This document shows positions 1-6,278 of a DNA stretch of 6,749 nucleotides, one piece after another. Position 1 is the first letter of the stretch. Every line of letters begins with the position of its first letter. The DNA lies in the NCBI GenBank assembly GCA_007120915.1, contig SKMT01000527.1, positions 1 through 6,749 of the forward strand. Reading direction: 5' to 3'. Below the pieces are notes generated by a model. That model did no database searches, was not told the origin of the DNA, and saw only the letters and a program-made list of their open reading frames with translations. A program made the position numbers and the translations under genes. This DNA comes from Myxococcales bacterium. Lineage in GTDB: Bacteria > Myxococcota_A > Bradymonadia > Bradymonadales > Bradymonadaceae.

Positions 1-135
1 ATACTCCTCGTTGCCCAGCCGCGGCAGCTCCACATGCAACGTCCCCGGGCGGGACCACAGCCGGTGGCGCACCACCCGGAACATGTTCGCTGCCGCATCG
101 ACACCACGGCTGGGTAGCAGATCGGTCAGTTGCAT
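1..135 (-). CDS. Unrecognised protein, N-terminal 45 codons only (runs off left edge)
   Basis: On the minus strand an ATG at 135 opens a frame with no stop through position 1, so only the first 45 residues are visible. They begin MQLTDLLPSRG and continue through a basic stretch around RVVRHRLWSRPG to HVELPRLGNEEY. An AGGTG ribosome-binding-like sequence lies 3 bases upstream of the ATG, and an in-frame GTG sits at 141. A TGA at 150-148 closes the frame just upstream, so the start is bounded to 135 or 141. There is no obvious signal peptide or membrane segment in the visible part. It lies in the same direction as the acetyltransferase gene at 396-1025 but 260 bases downstream of it, so it may have its own promoter. 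I do not recognise the family. Being a real gene is supported by the open frame, the bounded start and the ribosome-binding-like site, but 45 codons is a short sample. Confidence 0.5.
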   Translation of the reverse strand, partial: MQLTDLLPSRGVDAAANMFRVVRHRLWSRPGTLHVELPRLGNEEY

Positions 136-395
136 AAGCACCTGTGTTCATTTGAGCACCCAACCTCGACAATTTCGCATGTATCTCCATGACTTCGAGA
201 GCATCGCCGAGTTAGGTCGTGAGGCTTGTGTCTCGGGTCTTGTGTCCGGTTCGCCGATCTGTTGTGGGCTGAAATCACCATCATCGGTACCAAGACCCAA
301 GACTCAAGACCCAGGACGCCAGCGGTCAAACTACCGCTTCAGGCACAATCGACGCTCGACCGATGCTTAACCGATCACGGGTGGTTGCACGTGAC
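136..395. other. Intergenic region with heptamer repeats
   Basis: This 260-base gap lies between the acetyltransferase stop and the start of the left-edge gene, both on the minus strand. Small frames cross it on both strands, but they are short, have no recognisable protein content and overlap the repeats. What stands out is the pair of heptamer-repeat clusters at about 223-246 and 291-318, listed separately. I see no convincing sigma70 promoter and no GC hairpin followed by a T-run for either strand. Confidence 0.6.
223..318. repeat. Two inverted clusters of a CAAGACC-type heptamer
   Basis: At 291-318 four 7-base units follow one another: CAAGACC, CAAGACT, CAAGACC, CAGGACG. At 225-246 the opposite orientation appears, with CTTGTGTC at 225-232 and again at 239-246 (period 14, twice seven), and GGGTCTTG at 235-242 between them. 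Read as its reverse complement, 223-242 matches 291-310 at 17 of 20 positions, so the region could form a stem with a 48-base loop (243-290). The seven-base periodicity resembles the short tandemly repeated heptamers found between genes in some bacteria. The function is unknown. It could be a transcript-end structure for the minus-strand operon, a protein-binding array or simple repeat expansion. Confidence 0.7.
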
Positions 396-1025
396 TTACA
401 CCTCCAGGCTCATCGACAGATAGCGCAACTGTCCATCCGGGGTCTTCCCGCGGTAGATGGGGCGGAATCCGTAGGTCTGAAGAAGCGACCGCATCGCCTC
501 GTCGTCCTCGCATACATCGGTGCGCACCTGGCCGAACCCGCCATGTTCTGCGCGCTGGATACAGTCGTCGAGAAGTGGAATCTCGAGCTCCCGGTGCGCC
601 GCCCGGGGCATCACGCCGAGCTTCGAAAGATAGAAGTCATGCGCTTCCACCGGGGCGAACAGCTCGTCGAGATCGTTCATCCGCGATCGCAGCTCCGAGT
701 AGCTGCGATCGCCCATCGTGCGCGCCAGATCGAGAAGGTCGGCCTGGCGGCAGGCGGCCAGATCGGTGCCGGCGACGGCGATATATCCCCCGGCGATGCG
801 ATCATCGACTACCGCCAGGCGGGTGCGGCGCAATGCCAGCTCCGAGCTGCGCCGTTGCAGCCAGCGGCTGAGCACTTCTTCGCTGTCCGTTCCCTCCAAA
901 AACACGTCGTAATATGGCTGCCCCGCCTGGTGGACCCAGGGGATAATGTCGTCGAGCTTCTGCTCGATATGCGGGGTCTTATGGCCCCAGACGATCTGAA
1001 TCTGTCGATCCGTGCGTCGTGTCAT
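396..1025 (-). CDS. GNAT-family N-acetyltransferase-like protein with a degenerate CoA loop
   Basis: This 209-residue protein starts at an ATG preceded by GGAGG with a 6-base spacer and ends with TAA. It is read as a GCN5-related acyltransferase. An N-terminal strand-rich region runs to about residue 85 (RLAVVDDRIAGGYIAV, the usual beta2-beta3 hairpin). A conserved-looking CRQADLLDL segment lies near 92-100. The beta4 strand FYLSKLGV lies at 131-138, and a C-terminal segment ending in YGFRPIY at 185-191 matches the typical GNAT 'YGF' ending. GNAT enzymes move an acyl group from acyl-CoA to an amine. The loop after beta4, normally R/Q-x-x-G-x-G/A, reads RAAHRE at 141-146, so both expected glycines are missing and CoA binding may be altered. 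The gene is probably last of the minus-strand set, 125 bases after the AAC(3)-like gene. The substrate cannot be inferred. The family call is reasonably firm; activity is not. Confidence 0.82.
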   Translation of the reverse strand: MTRRTDRQIQIVWGHKTPHIEQKLDDIIPWVHQAGQPYYDVFLEGTDSEEVLSRWLQRRSSELALRRTRLAVVDDRIAGGYIAVAGTDLAACRQADLLDLARTMGDRSYSELRSRMNDLDELFAPVEAHDFYLSKLGVMPRAAHRELEIPLLDDCIQRAEHGGFGQVRTDVCEDDEAMRSLLQTYGFRPIYRGKTPDGQLRYLSMSLEV

Positions 1026-1150
1026 CGAATGCCTCCAGAACTGATAAGTTCAAGTCATCGTCGAATGCGATGCAAACAGGCCGCGTCGGAGGGGACGAGA
1101 CGTCTCTGCGGCGATGGTCGGGCGGGCTGCGGTTGCAATTCATCGGTGCC
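1026..1150. other. 125-base gap between two minus-strand genes
   Basis: This leader lies between the AAC(3)-like stop and the acetyltransferase start. The only clear signal is the GGAGG ribosome-binding site at 1036-1032 on the minus strand, which supports the start at 1025. I see no terminator hairpin and no clear promoter. The gap is long enough for an internal promoter, so co-transcription with the upstream pair is likely but not certain. Confidence 0.5.
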
Positions 1151-1951
1151 TCAGCGCGACTGGGGGCGTTGTTGATTGTCCCGCGACCGACTTTCGAGCA
1201 GAGCCCGGGGGTCGCGCTGCAATATCTCACAGGCGGCGGTCGCAAAGTCGCGCACCCGGCAGCACTCGATGATGCTGCTTCCCAGGGGGGCGCGCCGAAT
1301 CTGATTTTGTTCGCTCAGATGATGATGCACCGGCTTCAGACACAGATGGGGCTCCCGTCCGTTTTCACCGGCATAGGTGTGGAAGCTGCGCATCGTTTCC
1401 ACCCCGTCGTCGACATACTTGCCCCGGCAGATCATCCACCGCCGATAGGGCACGCCGATGCGCTCTTCGGCCCACCGGATCATGCAGGTCGACTCCAGGG
1501 TGCAGCCGTAGGTCAACACCCGGGCGTCGTAGTCGATCAACGCATCAAAGGGGCTTCCCCGCCCAAAGGCACTGGGGGTGTCTCGGCCCGTGATCGCTTC
1601 GGCCAGCGGGCCCTCGGCGGCCACCGAATGCAGCGCATGCGGTGAACGCCGGGCATCGGGCAACAGGCGCATATACTCCGAGAAGCTGCCGGTGCCCGTC
1701 GAAGGAGTAAACTGGCGATCGAAGGTCTCGCCGCGGCGAAAGGCGTCGAAGAATGTGGGCACCACAATGGTGCCCTGGCGCCCGATGAGCCGACGCAGCG
1801 ACGAATAAAGCCGCGACGATATCTCTACCAGAGGTGTGTTCACGATCCGTCCCGGTGCATACAACGCGGTGTGCACCAGTACCAGATCGCCGGTTGTCAG
1901 TCCTGATGCGCCGAGTGCGCGGTCCAGGGCATCGCGAGTGTAACGCTTCAC
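1151..1951 (-). CDS. AAC(3)-family acyltransferase-like protein
   Basis: This 266-residue protein has the fold signature of the aminoglycoside 3-N-acetyltransferase family (PF02522). It has GDLVLVHTAL near 21-30, QGTIVVPTFFDA near 59-70, the strongly characteristic SPHALHSVAAEGP at 103-115, FGRGSPFDALI near 129-139, and RWAEERIGVPYRR near 159-171. Its length is normal for the family. The start is a GTG whose last bases form a GTGA overlap with the stop of the upstream AMP-binding gene. It has a strong GGGAGG site 7 bases upstream, so translation is probably coupled. Family members acetylate aminoglycosides, but many relatives in biosynthetic and polysaccharide loci act on other amino compounds, which the context favours here. 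In classical members a His-x-x-Glu motif contributes to the active site; here that stretch reads RWAE, with Arg159 in place of His. Calling this a resistance gene would be unsupported. Confidence 0.88.
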   Translation of the reverse strand: MKRYTRDALDRALGASGLTTGDLVLVHTALYAPGRIVNTPLVEISSRLYSSLRRLIGRQGTIVVPTFFDAFRRGETFDRQFTPSTGTGSFSEYMRLLPDARRSPHALHSVAAEGPLAEAITGRDTPSAFGRGSPFDALIDYDARVLTYGCTLESTCMIRWAEERIGVPYRRWMICRGKYVDDGVETMRSFHTYAGENGREPHLCLKPVHHHLSEQNQIRRAPLGSSIIECCRVRDFATAACEILQRDPRALLESRSRDNQQRPQSR

Positions 1952-3522
1952 AGGGAAACCTCCCGTCTTCTCAGAAATTGGTCAATGGCATTGCGATCTA
2001 CGTCTCCGGTGGGGCCCACCGGGACATGGGGGTCGACAACGATGCGCCGGGGAACAAGGGGGGCGGGAAGCCAGCGGCGACAGGCGGCGCGAAGCCGGTT
2101 CATATCCACCGGGGGCTCATCGGCGACGAAGGCGATCAACTCACGGGCGCCGGCAGCATCGGGAGGCCAGCCCACCACGGTGGCCTGCCGGTGGCCGCAG
2201 GCGCGTCGAACGGCTCGTTCCACCGCCGACAAATCGACGCGATGCCCCCCCATCCACACCGTGTCATCGAGCCGGCCCACCACCACCAGATCGCCGTTGC
2301 CGGTTCGCTCGACCACAGAACGGCTTCGAAACCAGCGATGGCCCTGCTGGTCGCGCACAAATCGGCGGCTCGTCGGGCGTGGACTGCCGGCGTAGCCGAC
2401 GGCAAGCTGAGGGCTGGAAATAAACAGCCGCCCCCGCATGCCGGGCCCCACCCCGGTTCCGTCGTCTCCCACCACCCGAAATCGGCTGTCGCCAAGGGGC
2501 CGGCCGATCGGCAATGGATCGCCGTCGGTGCCCTCTTCGCCCGGGTCGAATCGGTGAATGCCCACTGCTACCGCCGCCTCCGCCGGCCCATGTAGTCCCA
2601 GAAGCGAGCTGTTTGGTGCGGCCTGACAGAACCGCCGTGCCGGCCCCATCGCCAGCGGTTCACCGACAATCAGGCTGTGGCGAAGAGTTCGAAACCGTCC
2701 CGGCGACAACTCCCCCAGCGCGTCCATCGCCCGAAGAAGCCGGGAGGTCGCACTCAGACATGTCAGCCCCTGGCGCTCGATAAACCGCTCCGGCTGTCCG
2801 TTGCCTCCCCAGCGAACCAGCGTGGCTCCTGCCGACCAGGTCACAAACAGATCATGGATCGACAACTGCGAGGTCAGCGGTACGACATGAGAACAACGGT
2901 CCTGCGGGGTTAGCTGCAATTCGTCGTCGATCGCCTCCAGGTAGGCGCAGACGTTGGCATGGGAGATGGCCACCGGTTCGCCCACCCCGGTGGTCCCACT
3001 GCTGTAGCTGATGCAGGCGGTCTGCCGGCTCGACGCCGGGGTGGCCACCGGGAGACATGGCGCCGGAAGGTCACCGGCGAGCCGGTAGCGATGGCGCTGG
3101 TGGCGCCGGTCAATTCCCCCCAGCCGTCGCAGTTGTGGGACGACCACCGCCAGGGGGCGGCCCACATGCCGAAGCAGTATCTCCAGCCGGTCCACCGCCT
3201 CGGGACCGACCACCAGAGTGTCGATTCGCAGCTCGTCGACGACCCGACGGATACATCGCGGCGGCGCCGCCGGATCGATGACCACGAAGGGGCGTCCGGC
3301 AGCCAGAATCGCGACCACCCCGGTGTAGGCGGTCAGGCTGGTGTCGGCCATCAGCCCCACCGGTCCCTTCTGGGACAGGCCGCATTCGGCGATGGCTCCC
3401 GCCACCCGACCTGCCTGGCAGGCCAACTCCTGGTAGCTGTAGCGCTTCTCACCGTAGATCAGCGCCGTACGTCGGCGGTGATGGTGCACCGAATCGACAA
3501 TGGCCTTCAGCAGCGATGACAT
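1948..3522 (-). CDS. AMP-binding (adenylate-forming) family protein with missing catalytic residues
   Basis: A 524-residue protein with the layout of a stand-alone NRPS-like adenylation domain. From the ATG at 3522: an N-terminal YSYQEL segment (28-33); an A3 loop YSSGTTGVGEPV at 173-184; A4-like region about 215-235; A5 GLHGPAE at 309-315; A6 GRLFISSPQLAVGYAG at 364-379; A7-like RWFRSRS at 396-402; A8-like GRLDDTVWMGGHRVD at 416-430; and A10-like PVGPTGDVDR at 501-510. Family members make an acyl-adenylate from ATP and a carboxylate. Several normally conserved positions differ: the A3 Lys is Glu182, the TGD of A7 is SRS, the A8 Lys/Arg are Trp and Gly, and the A10 Lys is Asp507. Length and reading frame are intact, so this is not simple decay. 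No carrier-protein domain is fused or adjacent. An in-frame TTG at 3543 is an alternative start; the ATG has GGGGGAG just upstream and gives a usual family N-terminus. First gene of the minus-strand operon. Confidence 0.88.
   Translation of the reverse strand: MSSLLKAIVDSVHHHRRRTALIYGEKRYSYQELACQAGRVAGAIAECGLSQKGPVGLMADTSLTAYTGVVAILAAGRPFVVIDPAAPPRCIRRVVDELRIDTLVVGPEAVDRLEILLRHVGRPLAVVVPQLRRLGGIDRRHQRHRYRLAGDLPAPCLPVATPASSRQTACISYSSGTTGVGEPVAISHANVCAYLEAIDDELQLTPQDRCSHVVPLTSQLSIHDLFVTWSAGATLVRWGGNGQPERFIERQGLTCLSATSRLLRAMDALGELSPGRFRTLRHSLIVGEPLAMGPARRFCQAAPNSSLLGLHGPAEAAVAVGIHRFDPGEEGTDGDPLPIGRPLGDSRFRVVGDDGTGVGPGMRGRLFISSPQLAVGYAGSPRPTSRRFVRDQQGHRWFRSRSVVERTGNGDLVVVGRLDDTVWMGGHRVDLSAVERAVRRACGHRQATVVGWPPDAAGARELIAFVADEPPVDMNRLRAACRRWLPAPLVPRRIVVDPHVPVGPTGDVDRNAIDQFLRRREVSL
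1959..1964 (-). promoter_or_regulatory. Ribosome-binding site deciding the GTG start of the AAC(3)-like gene
   Basis: The minus strand reads GGGAGG followed by seven bases and then GTG at 1951-1949. The site lies inside the last codons of the upstream AMP-binding gene, whose TGA (1950-1948) shares bases with the GTG. This supports GTG as the true start and translational coupling. Confidence 0.75.
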
Positions 3523-3805
3523 CGTCTCCCCCAGAGTTCTCAAAGAATTCCACCGCCGCCCTCGGCTGCGAAGCTACTATCGATCCCGCAGCTTCGTTGG
3601 TGCCCGATCCCGAAACGCCCCCGGAAGCCGTGGCGGTTGCCCGGGCGGATGATGGTCCCCTTTCATGTGTGTCGTCTGCTCCAGAAAGTTGTACACCGTC
3701 CGGCACAATGTCGAGTTTCAGAGACGCCGGGGCCCGGTTGGTCTTGCCGTCGACGATCCGCTCCCCATGTTTTTGATGCTCACGAAACTCGAAGAGGGGA
3801 TGTCG
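3523..3805. other. Divergent intergenic region with presumed promoters for both operons
   Basis: This gap of 283 bases separates the divergently read AMP-binding gene and rfbC, so both promoters are expected here. Frames crossing it (plus-strand 3516-3776 and a long minus-strand frame) have no recognisable protein content. I cannot point to a convincing -35/-10 pair on either strand. One imperfect dyad, TTGTAC at 3689-3694 and GCACAA at 3703-3708, is separated by eight bases and could be an operator half-site pair. A second short dyad, CCGGG/CCCGG, lies at 3727-3737. Confidence 0.5.
3793..3799 (+). promoter_or_regulatory. Ribosome-binding site deciding the rfbC start
   Basis: AGAGGGG lies directly against the in-frame ATG at 3800 (spacing zero, unusable) but six bases upstream of the ATG at 3806. 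This makes 3806 the better start. It also argues against the much earlier in-frame ATG at 3665, which would add 47 residues without epimerase similarity. Confidence 0.75.
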
Positions 3806-4366
3806 ATGAATATCGAAGAGACGAACCTGCCCGGCGTCTTTGTGTTGCAGCCGGAGGTCTATGGTGACGGCAGGGGGTTTTTTCTGGAGACCTTCCGAAG
3901 AAATATGTTCGATGATCCGCAGTTTCACGTCCCATTCGTGCAGCACAACCACTCCCGTTCCGCCTGCGGAGTGTTGCGGGGGTTGCACTACCAACTGGTC
4001 CAACCCCAGGGGAAGCTGGTGCGCTGTGCACGGGGCGCAATCTTCGACGTCGCCGTGGACATCCGAGTCGGCTCGCCGAGTTTCGGCCAGTGGTTTGGCG
4101 CTCGTCTGGATGACGAAAACCACCGTCAACTGTTCGTGCCCCCCGATTTCGCTCATGGCTTTCTGGTGCTGTCGCCGGTAGCAGACGTCGTCTACAAATG
4201 CACCGACTACTACCACCCGGACTCTGAGGAGGGAATTGCCTGGGATGACCCACAGATCGACATCGACTGGCCACTTGACGAAATCGACAAACACCAGCCG
4301 GTGCTGTCTGCGAAAGACCGGGGTTGGCCCCCGCTTGCCGACCAGCCGCGGCTGCCGGGTCGATAA
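3806..4366 (+). CDS. rfbC: dTDP-4-dehydrorhamnose 3,5-epimerase
   Basis: This 186-residue protein matches the RmlC/RfbC cupin epimerase along its whole length, which is the usual family size. The enzyme converts dTDP-4-dehydro-6-deoxy-D-glucose to dTDP-4-dehydro-L-rhamnose in the cytoplasm, the third step of dTDP-L-rhamnose synthesis. Visible signatures are GDGRGFFLETF at 20-30, GVLRGLHYQ at 55-63, QGKLVRC at 68-74, FDVAVDIR at 80-87, FAHGFLVLS at 115-123, VVYKCTDYYHP at 128-138 and VLSAKD at 166-171. By alignment to the Salmonella enzyme, the catalytic His61, Tyr130 and Asp171 are all present, so the enzyme looks intact. The rmlA, rmlB and rmlD partners are not in the window and may lie elsewhere. 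First gene of the plus-strand operon; the next gene starts 5 bases after its stop. A related sugar 3,5-epimerase feeding a different deoxysugar is possible. Confidence 0.96.
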   Translation: MNIEETNLPGVFVLQPEVYGDGRGFFLETFRRNMFDDPQFHVPFVQHNHSRSACGVLRGLHYQLVQPQGKLVRCARGAIFDVAVDIRVGSPSFGQWFGARLDDENHRQLFVPPDFAHGFLVLSPVADVVYKCTDYYHPDSEEGIAWDDPQIDIDWPLDEIDKHQPVLSAKDRGWPPLADQPRLPGR

Positions 4367-4371
4367 ACCGG

Positions 4372-5256
4372 ATGCCGAAGATCACCGTTACCATCCCATG
4401 CTACGAGTCGCAGGCCACGTTGCCGATGGCACTGGCGTCGCTGCGCGCGCAGACCATCGACGACTGGGAGTGTGTGATCGTCGACGACGGCTCTCCGTGC
4501 GATGCCGCAACTGTGGTCCGTCGGTTCGGCGATCCCCGGTTTCGGATCCACACCTTCCGCACCAACCGGGGCCGGCCCGTCGCCCGTCAGAAGGCGCTGG
4601 AAATGGCCCGGGGCGACTACATCTGCATGCTCGACGCCGATGACTGGTACTATCCGGACAAACTGCGCAGCCAGTTGCAACTTCTGGAGCAGTATCCCCG
4701 GGCGGCCGCCGTCGGCTGTGGTGTCGCGGTCATCGACGATGACAACCGCATCACCGGGGTGCGCCGAAGCGGCGGCGAAGAGGTTCAATTGAACACCGGA
4801 CAGCGATTTCGGGTCCCCTCGCTGTTGTTTCCCACCACCATGTTTCGCCGTGAAGTCGCCCGCGATGCCGAATTTGATCCGCGGCTTCAGCGCGCCGAAG
4901 ATCCGGATTATCTGTGCAACGCTCTTGCCGGCCGCCACTATCTCGTCAGCCCACGGCTACACTACGCATACCGGGAGATCTTCTCAGCTCGGGCGCTCGA
5001 AGAGGCTTTGATAGCCTTCCGTTGCCAGCGGATCACCTTCCGGGACCAGCTCCGTGCGGCGCCGGCGCGATCTGCGCTCAAGTACCTTGAGAATCTGATC
5101 AAGACCGGCGTCTACCGGTTGGCGCTGGCAACGGGGCGGGGCCGCTGGCTATTCGAGCGACGAAACGCCCGGGCCACGCTGCGTCAGCGCCGTATGTTTC
5201 GCGACCACCGCCAACAGGTGCGAAGCAAACTACCCTCCGAGCTGACAGCACCATGA
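4372..5256 (+). CDS. Family 2 glycosyltransferase (GT-A fold)
   Basis: This 294-residue protein begins KITVTIPCYESQATLPMALASL, a typical GT2 N-terminus. It then shows VIVDDGS at 35-41 (nucleotide binding), the NRGRPVARQKALEMARGDYI stretch at 65-84, and LDADDWYYPDKL at 87-98. The DxD-type Asp88/Asp90 there would bind the metal and sugar nucleotide. A downstream RAEDPDYL segment provides the usual acidic ED near the acceptor site. No membrane segment is evident, so it is likely cytoplasmic or peripherally associated. It would transfer a sugar from a nucleotide donor to a growing glycan or other acceptor; donor and acceptor cannot be read from sequence. The ATG at 4372 was chosen because it places the conserved beta1 strand at the N-terminus; an in-frame TTG at 4324 lies inside rfbC. 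There is no clear ribosome-binding site, so translation probably depends on reinitiation after rfbC. The C-terminal third is Arg-rich. Confidence 0.95.
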   Translation: MPKITVTIPCYESQATLPMALASLRAQTIDDWECVIVDDGSPCDAATVVRRFGDPRFRIHTFRTNRGRPVARQKALEMARGDYICMLDADDWYYPDKLRSQLQLLEQYPRAAAVGCGVAVIDDDNRITGVRRSGGEEVQLNTGQRFRVPSLLFPTTMFRREVARDAEFDPRLQRAEDPDYLCNALAGRHYLVSPRLHYAYREIFSARALEEALIAFRCQRITFRDQLRAAPARSALKYLENLIKTGVYRLALATGRGRWLFERRNARATLRQRRMFRDHRQQVRSKLPSELTAP

Positions 5257-6278
5257 CTCAACTGGTCGACCAACTGCTGGATGCACTCGGCGTCGGTGCT
5301 GCCGACCCGAGGCTGCTTCAGATGCACGACATGGCCACTGTGGGCACCGGCGAGCAGGCCCGTCGAGCCCGGCGACAACAGTGCATCACCTACGCCGTGT
5401 TGCGCGAGGCGCTGCGTCGTATCGATGACGGTTTTGGCGATGACGTACCCTACATTCTGCTGAAGGGAGAACCGCTTGGAAATCTGCTGTTCGGCCGGCG
5501 CTTTCTGCGGGCGACCGGTGACATCGACCTGCTGGTGTTACCCGGCGACCTGGAGGAGGCACGTGGACGACTGGCACGCCTGGGATACCGCCGTGATCGC
5601 GATGAACCGCCCCGGTTATGGGCGCATAACCAGCAGGCCTGGCGACATGACAACCACGATGTTGTCGTCGAGCTGCACTGGTCCACCTCGGTGCCCGGAG
5701 TTCCCCAACTTCCTCTGGCGAAGCTGTTTCAGTCCCGCCAATCCTACCGATTTGACCGAGAATTGTGCGTCGACGTGCTCGCGCCGGGCTGGCTACTCTT
5801 GCACCTGGCGCTTCACTTCCATCACCACCTGGGCTTTGCCAAAGGCCTGGTCGATATCGCCGGATGGTGCGACCGCTTCGGCGCAGTTGCAGATCAGCGC
5901 ACACTGTTCGACAGAGCCCACCGCCACGGGTTGGCCGGCCTCCTTCAGTGGCCGCTTCACACCCTGGCGATGCTCACCGACCAGTCTCCGCCGATGCTCA
6001 GCGACGATATCGACTCGGCAGTGCGGTCTTGGGCGACTATTTCCGCCCGGTCGATGCGCAACTGTCTCGCCGAGCCTCCATCCACCGCCCTTCGGGCAAC
6101 CCTGACAACAGTGATGCCCCATGTCGGTCCCTGGAGGACAGTCCCGCTGCTGGGGGCCACAATGCTGATCCTCGACGGTTGGCCACAGAAGTTGCGCGGG
6201 TTTCTGTCTCGAACGTTTCTGGGACCTCATTCGCTCGGGCGCCAGCTTCACCGGTTGAAAAGATCGGTCCGCCGCTGA
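5253..6278 (+). CDS. Nucleotidyltransferase-fold protein (PF14907 type)
   Basis: This 341-residue protein resembles the 'uncharacterised nucleotidyltransferase' family. It has YILLKGEPL at 67-75, RATGDIDLLV at 86-95 with the DxD pair Asp90/Asp92 expected to hold metal, LEEARGRLARLGY at 100-112, and VVVELHW at 137-143 with a likely third acidic residue, Glu140. These are followed by a His-rich helix LLLHLALHFHHH at 181-192 and KGLVDIAGW at 197-205. The family belongs to the polymerase-beta-like superfamily. Homologues occur in polysaccharide clusters and some lasso-peptide clusters, but the reaction is not settled. The ATG overlaps the glycosyltransferase stop (ATGA) and lacks a good ribosome-binding site, so its translation is coupled to the gene before it. 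The acidic residues look intact, so an active enzyme is plausible. No lasso-peptide precursor, PqqD-like or cyclase gene is visible here, so the glycan context is favoured. Confidence 0.88.
   Translation: MTQLVDQLLDALGVGAADPRLLQMHDMATVGTGEQARRARRQQCITYAVLREALRRIDDGFGDDVPYILLKGEPLGNLLFGRRFLRATGDIDLLVLPGDLEEARGRLARLGYRRDRDEPPRLWAHNQQAWRHDNHDVVVELHWSTSVPGVPQLPLAKLFQSRQSYRFDRELCVDVLAPGWLLLHLALHFHHHLGFAKGLVDIAGWCDRFGAVADQRTLFDRAHRHGLAGLLQWPLHTLAMLTDQSPPMLSDDIDSAVRSWATISARSMRNCLAEPPSTALRATLTTVMPHVGPWRTVPLLGATMLILDGWPQKLRGFLSRTFLGPHSLGRQLHRLKRSVRR

Noticed and set aside
363..1175. 270-residue plus-strand frame
   Set aside because: It lies opposite the acetyltransferase gene, which has family motifs and a good ribosome-binding site. 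The plus-strand translation shows no recognisable domain.
1151..1951. Interpretation as an aminoglycoside-resistance gene
   Set aside because: Family membership is clear, but the genomic context is biosynthetic and an active-site His position is Arg, so resistance is not supported.
1834..2595. 253-residue plus-strand frame opposite the AMP-binding gene
   Set aside because: No recognisable protein; long antisense frames are expected in GC-rich genes, and the minus strand carries ordered adenylation motifs.
3516..3776. 86-residue plus-strand frame in the divergent gap
   Set aside because: Overlaps the start of the AMP-binding gene, has no convincing ribosome-binding site and low-complexity, unrecognisable content.
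3449..4294. 281-residue minus-strand frame across rfbC and the divergent gap
   Set aside because: Mostly antisense to rfbC, which is intact with all catalytic residues. The part in the gap has no clear start, ribosome-binding site or family signature.
4210..4938. 242-residue minus-strand frame
   Set aside because: Antisense to rfbC and the glycosyltransferase, whose plus-strand motifs are clear.
5253..6278. Lasso-peptide cluster, suggested by the PF14907-type protein
   Set aside because: No precursor peptide, PqqD-like protein, transglutaminase-like protease or asparagine-synthase-like cyclase is visible in the window.
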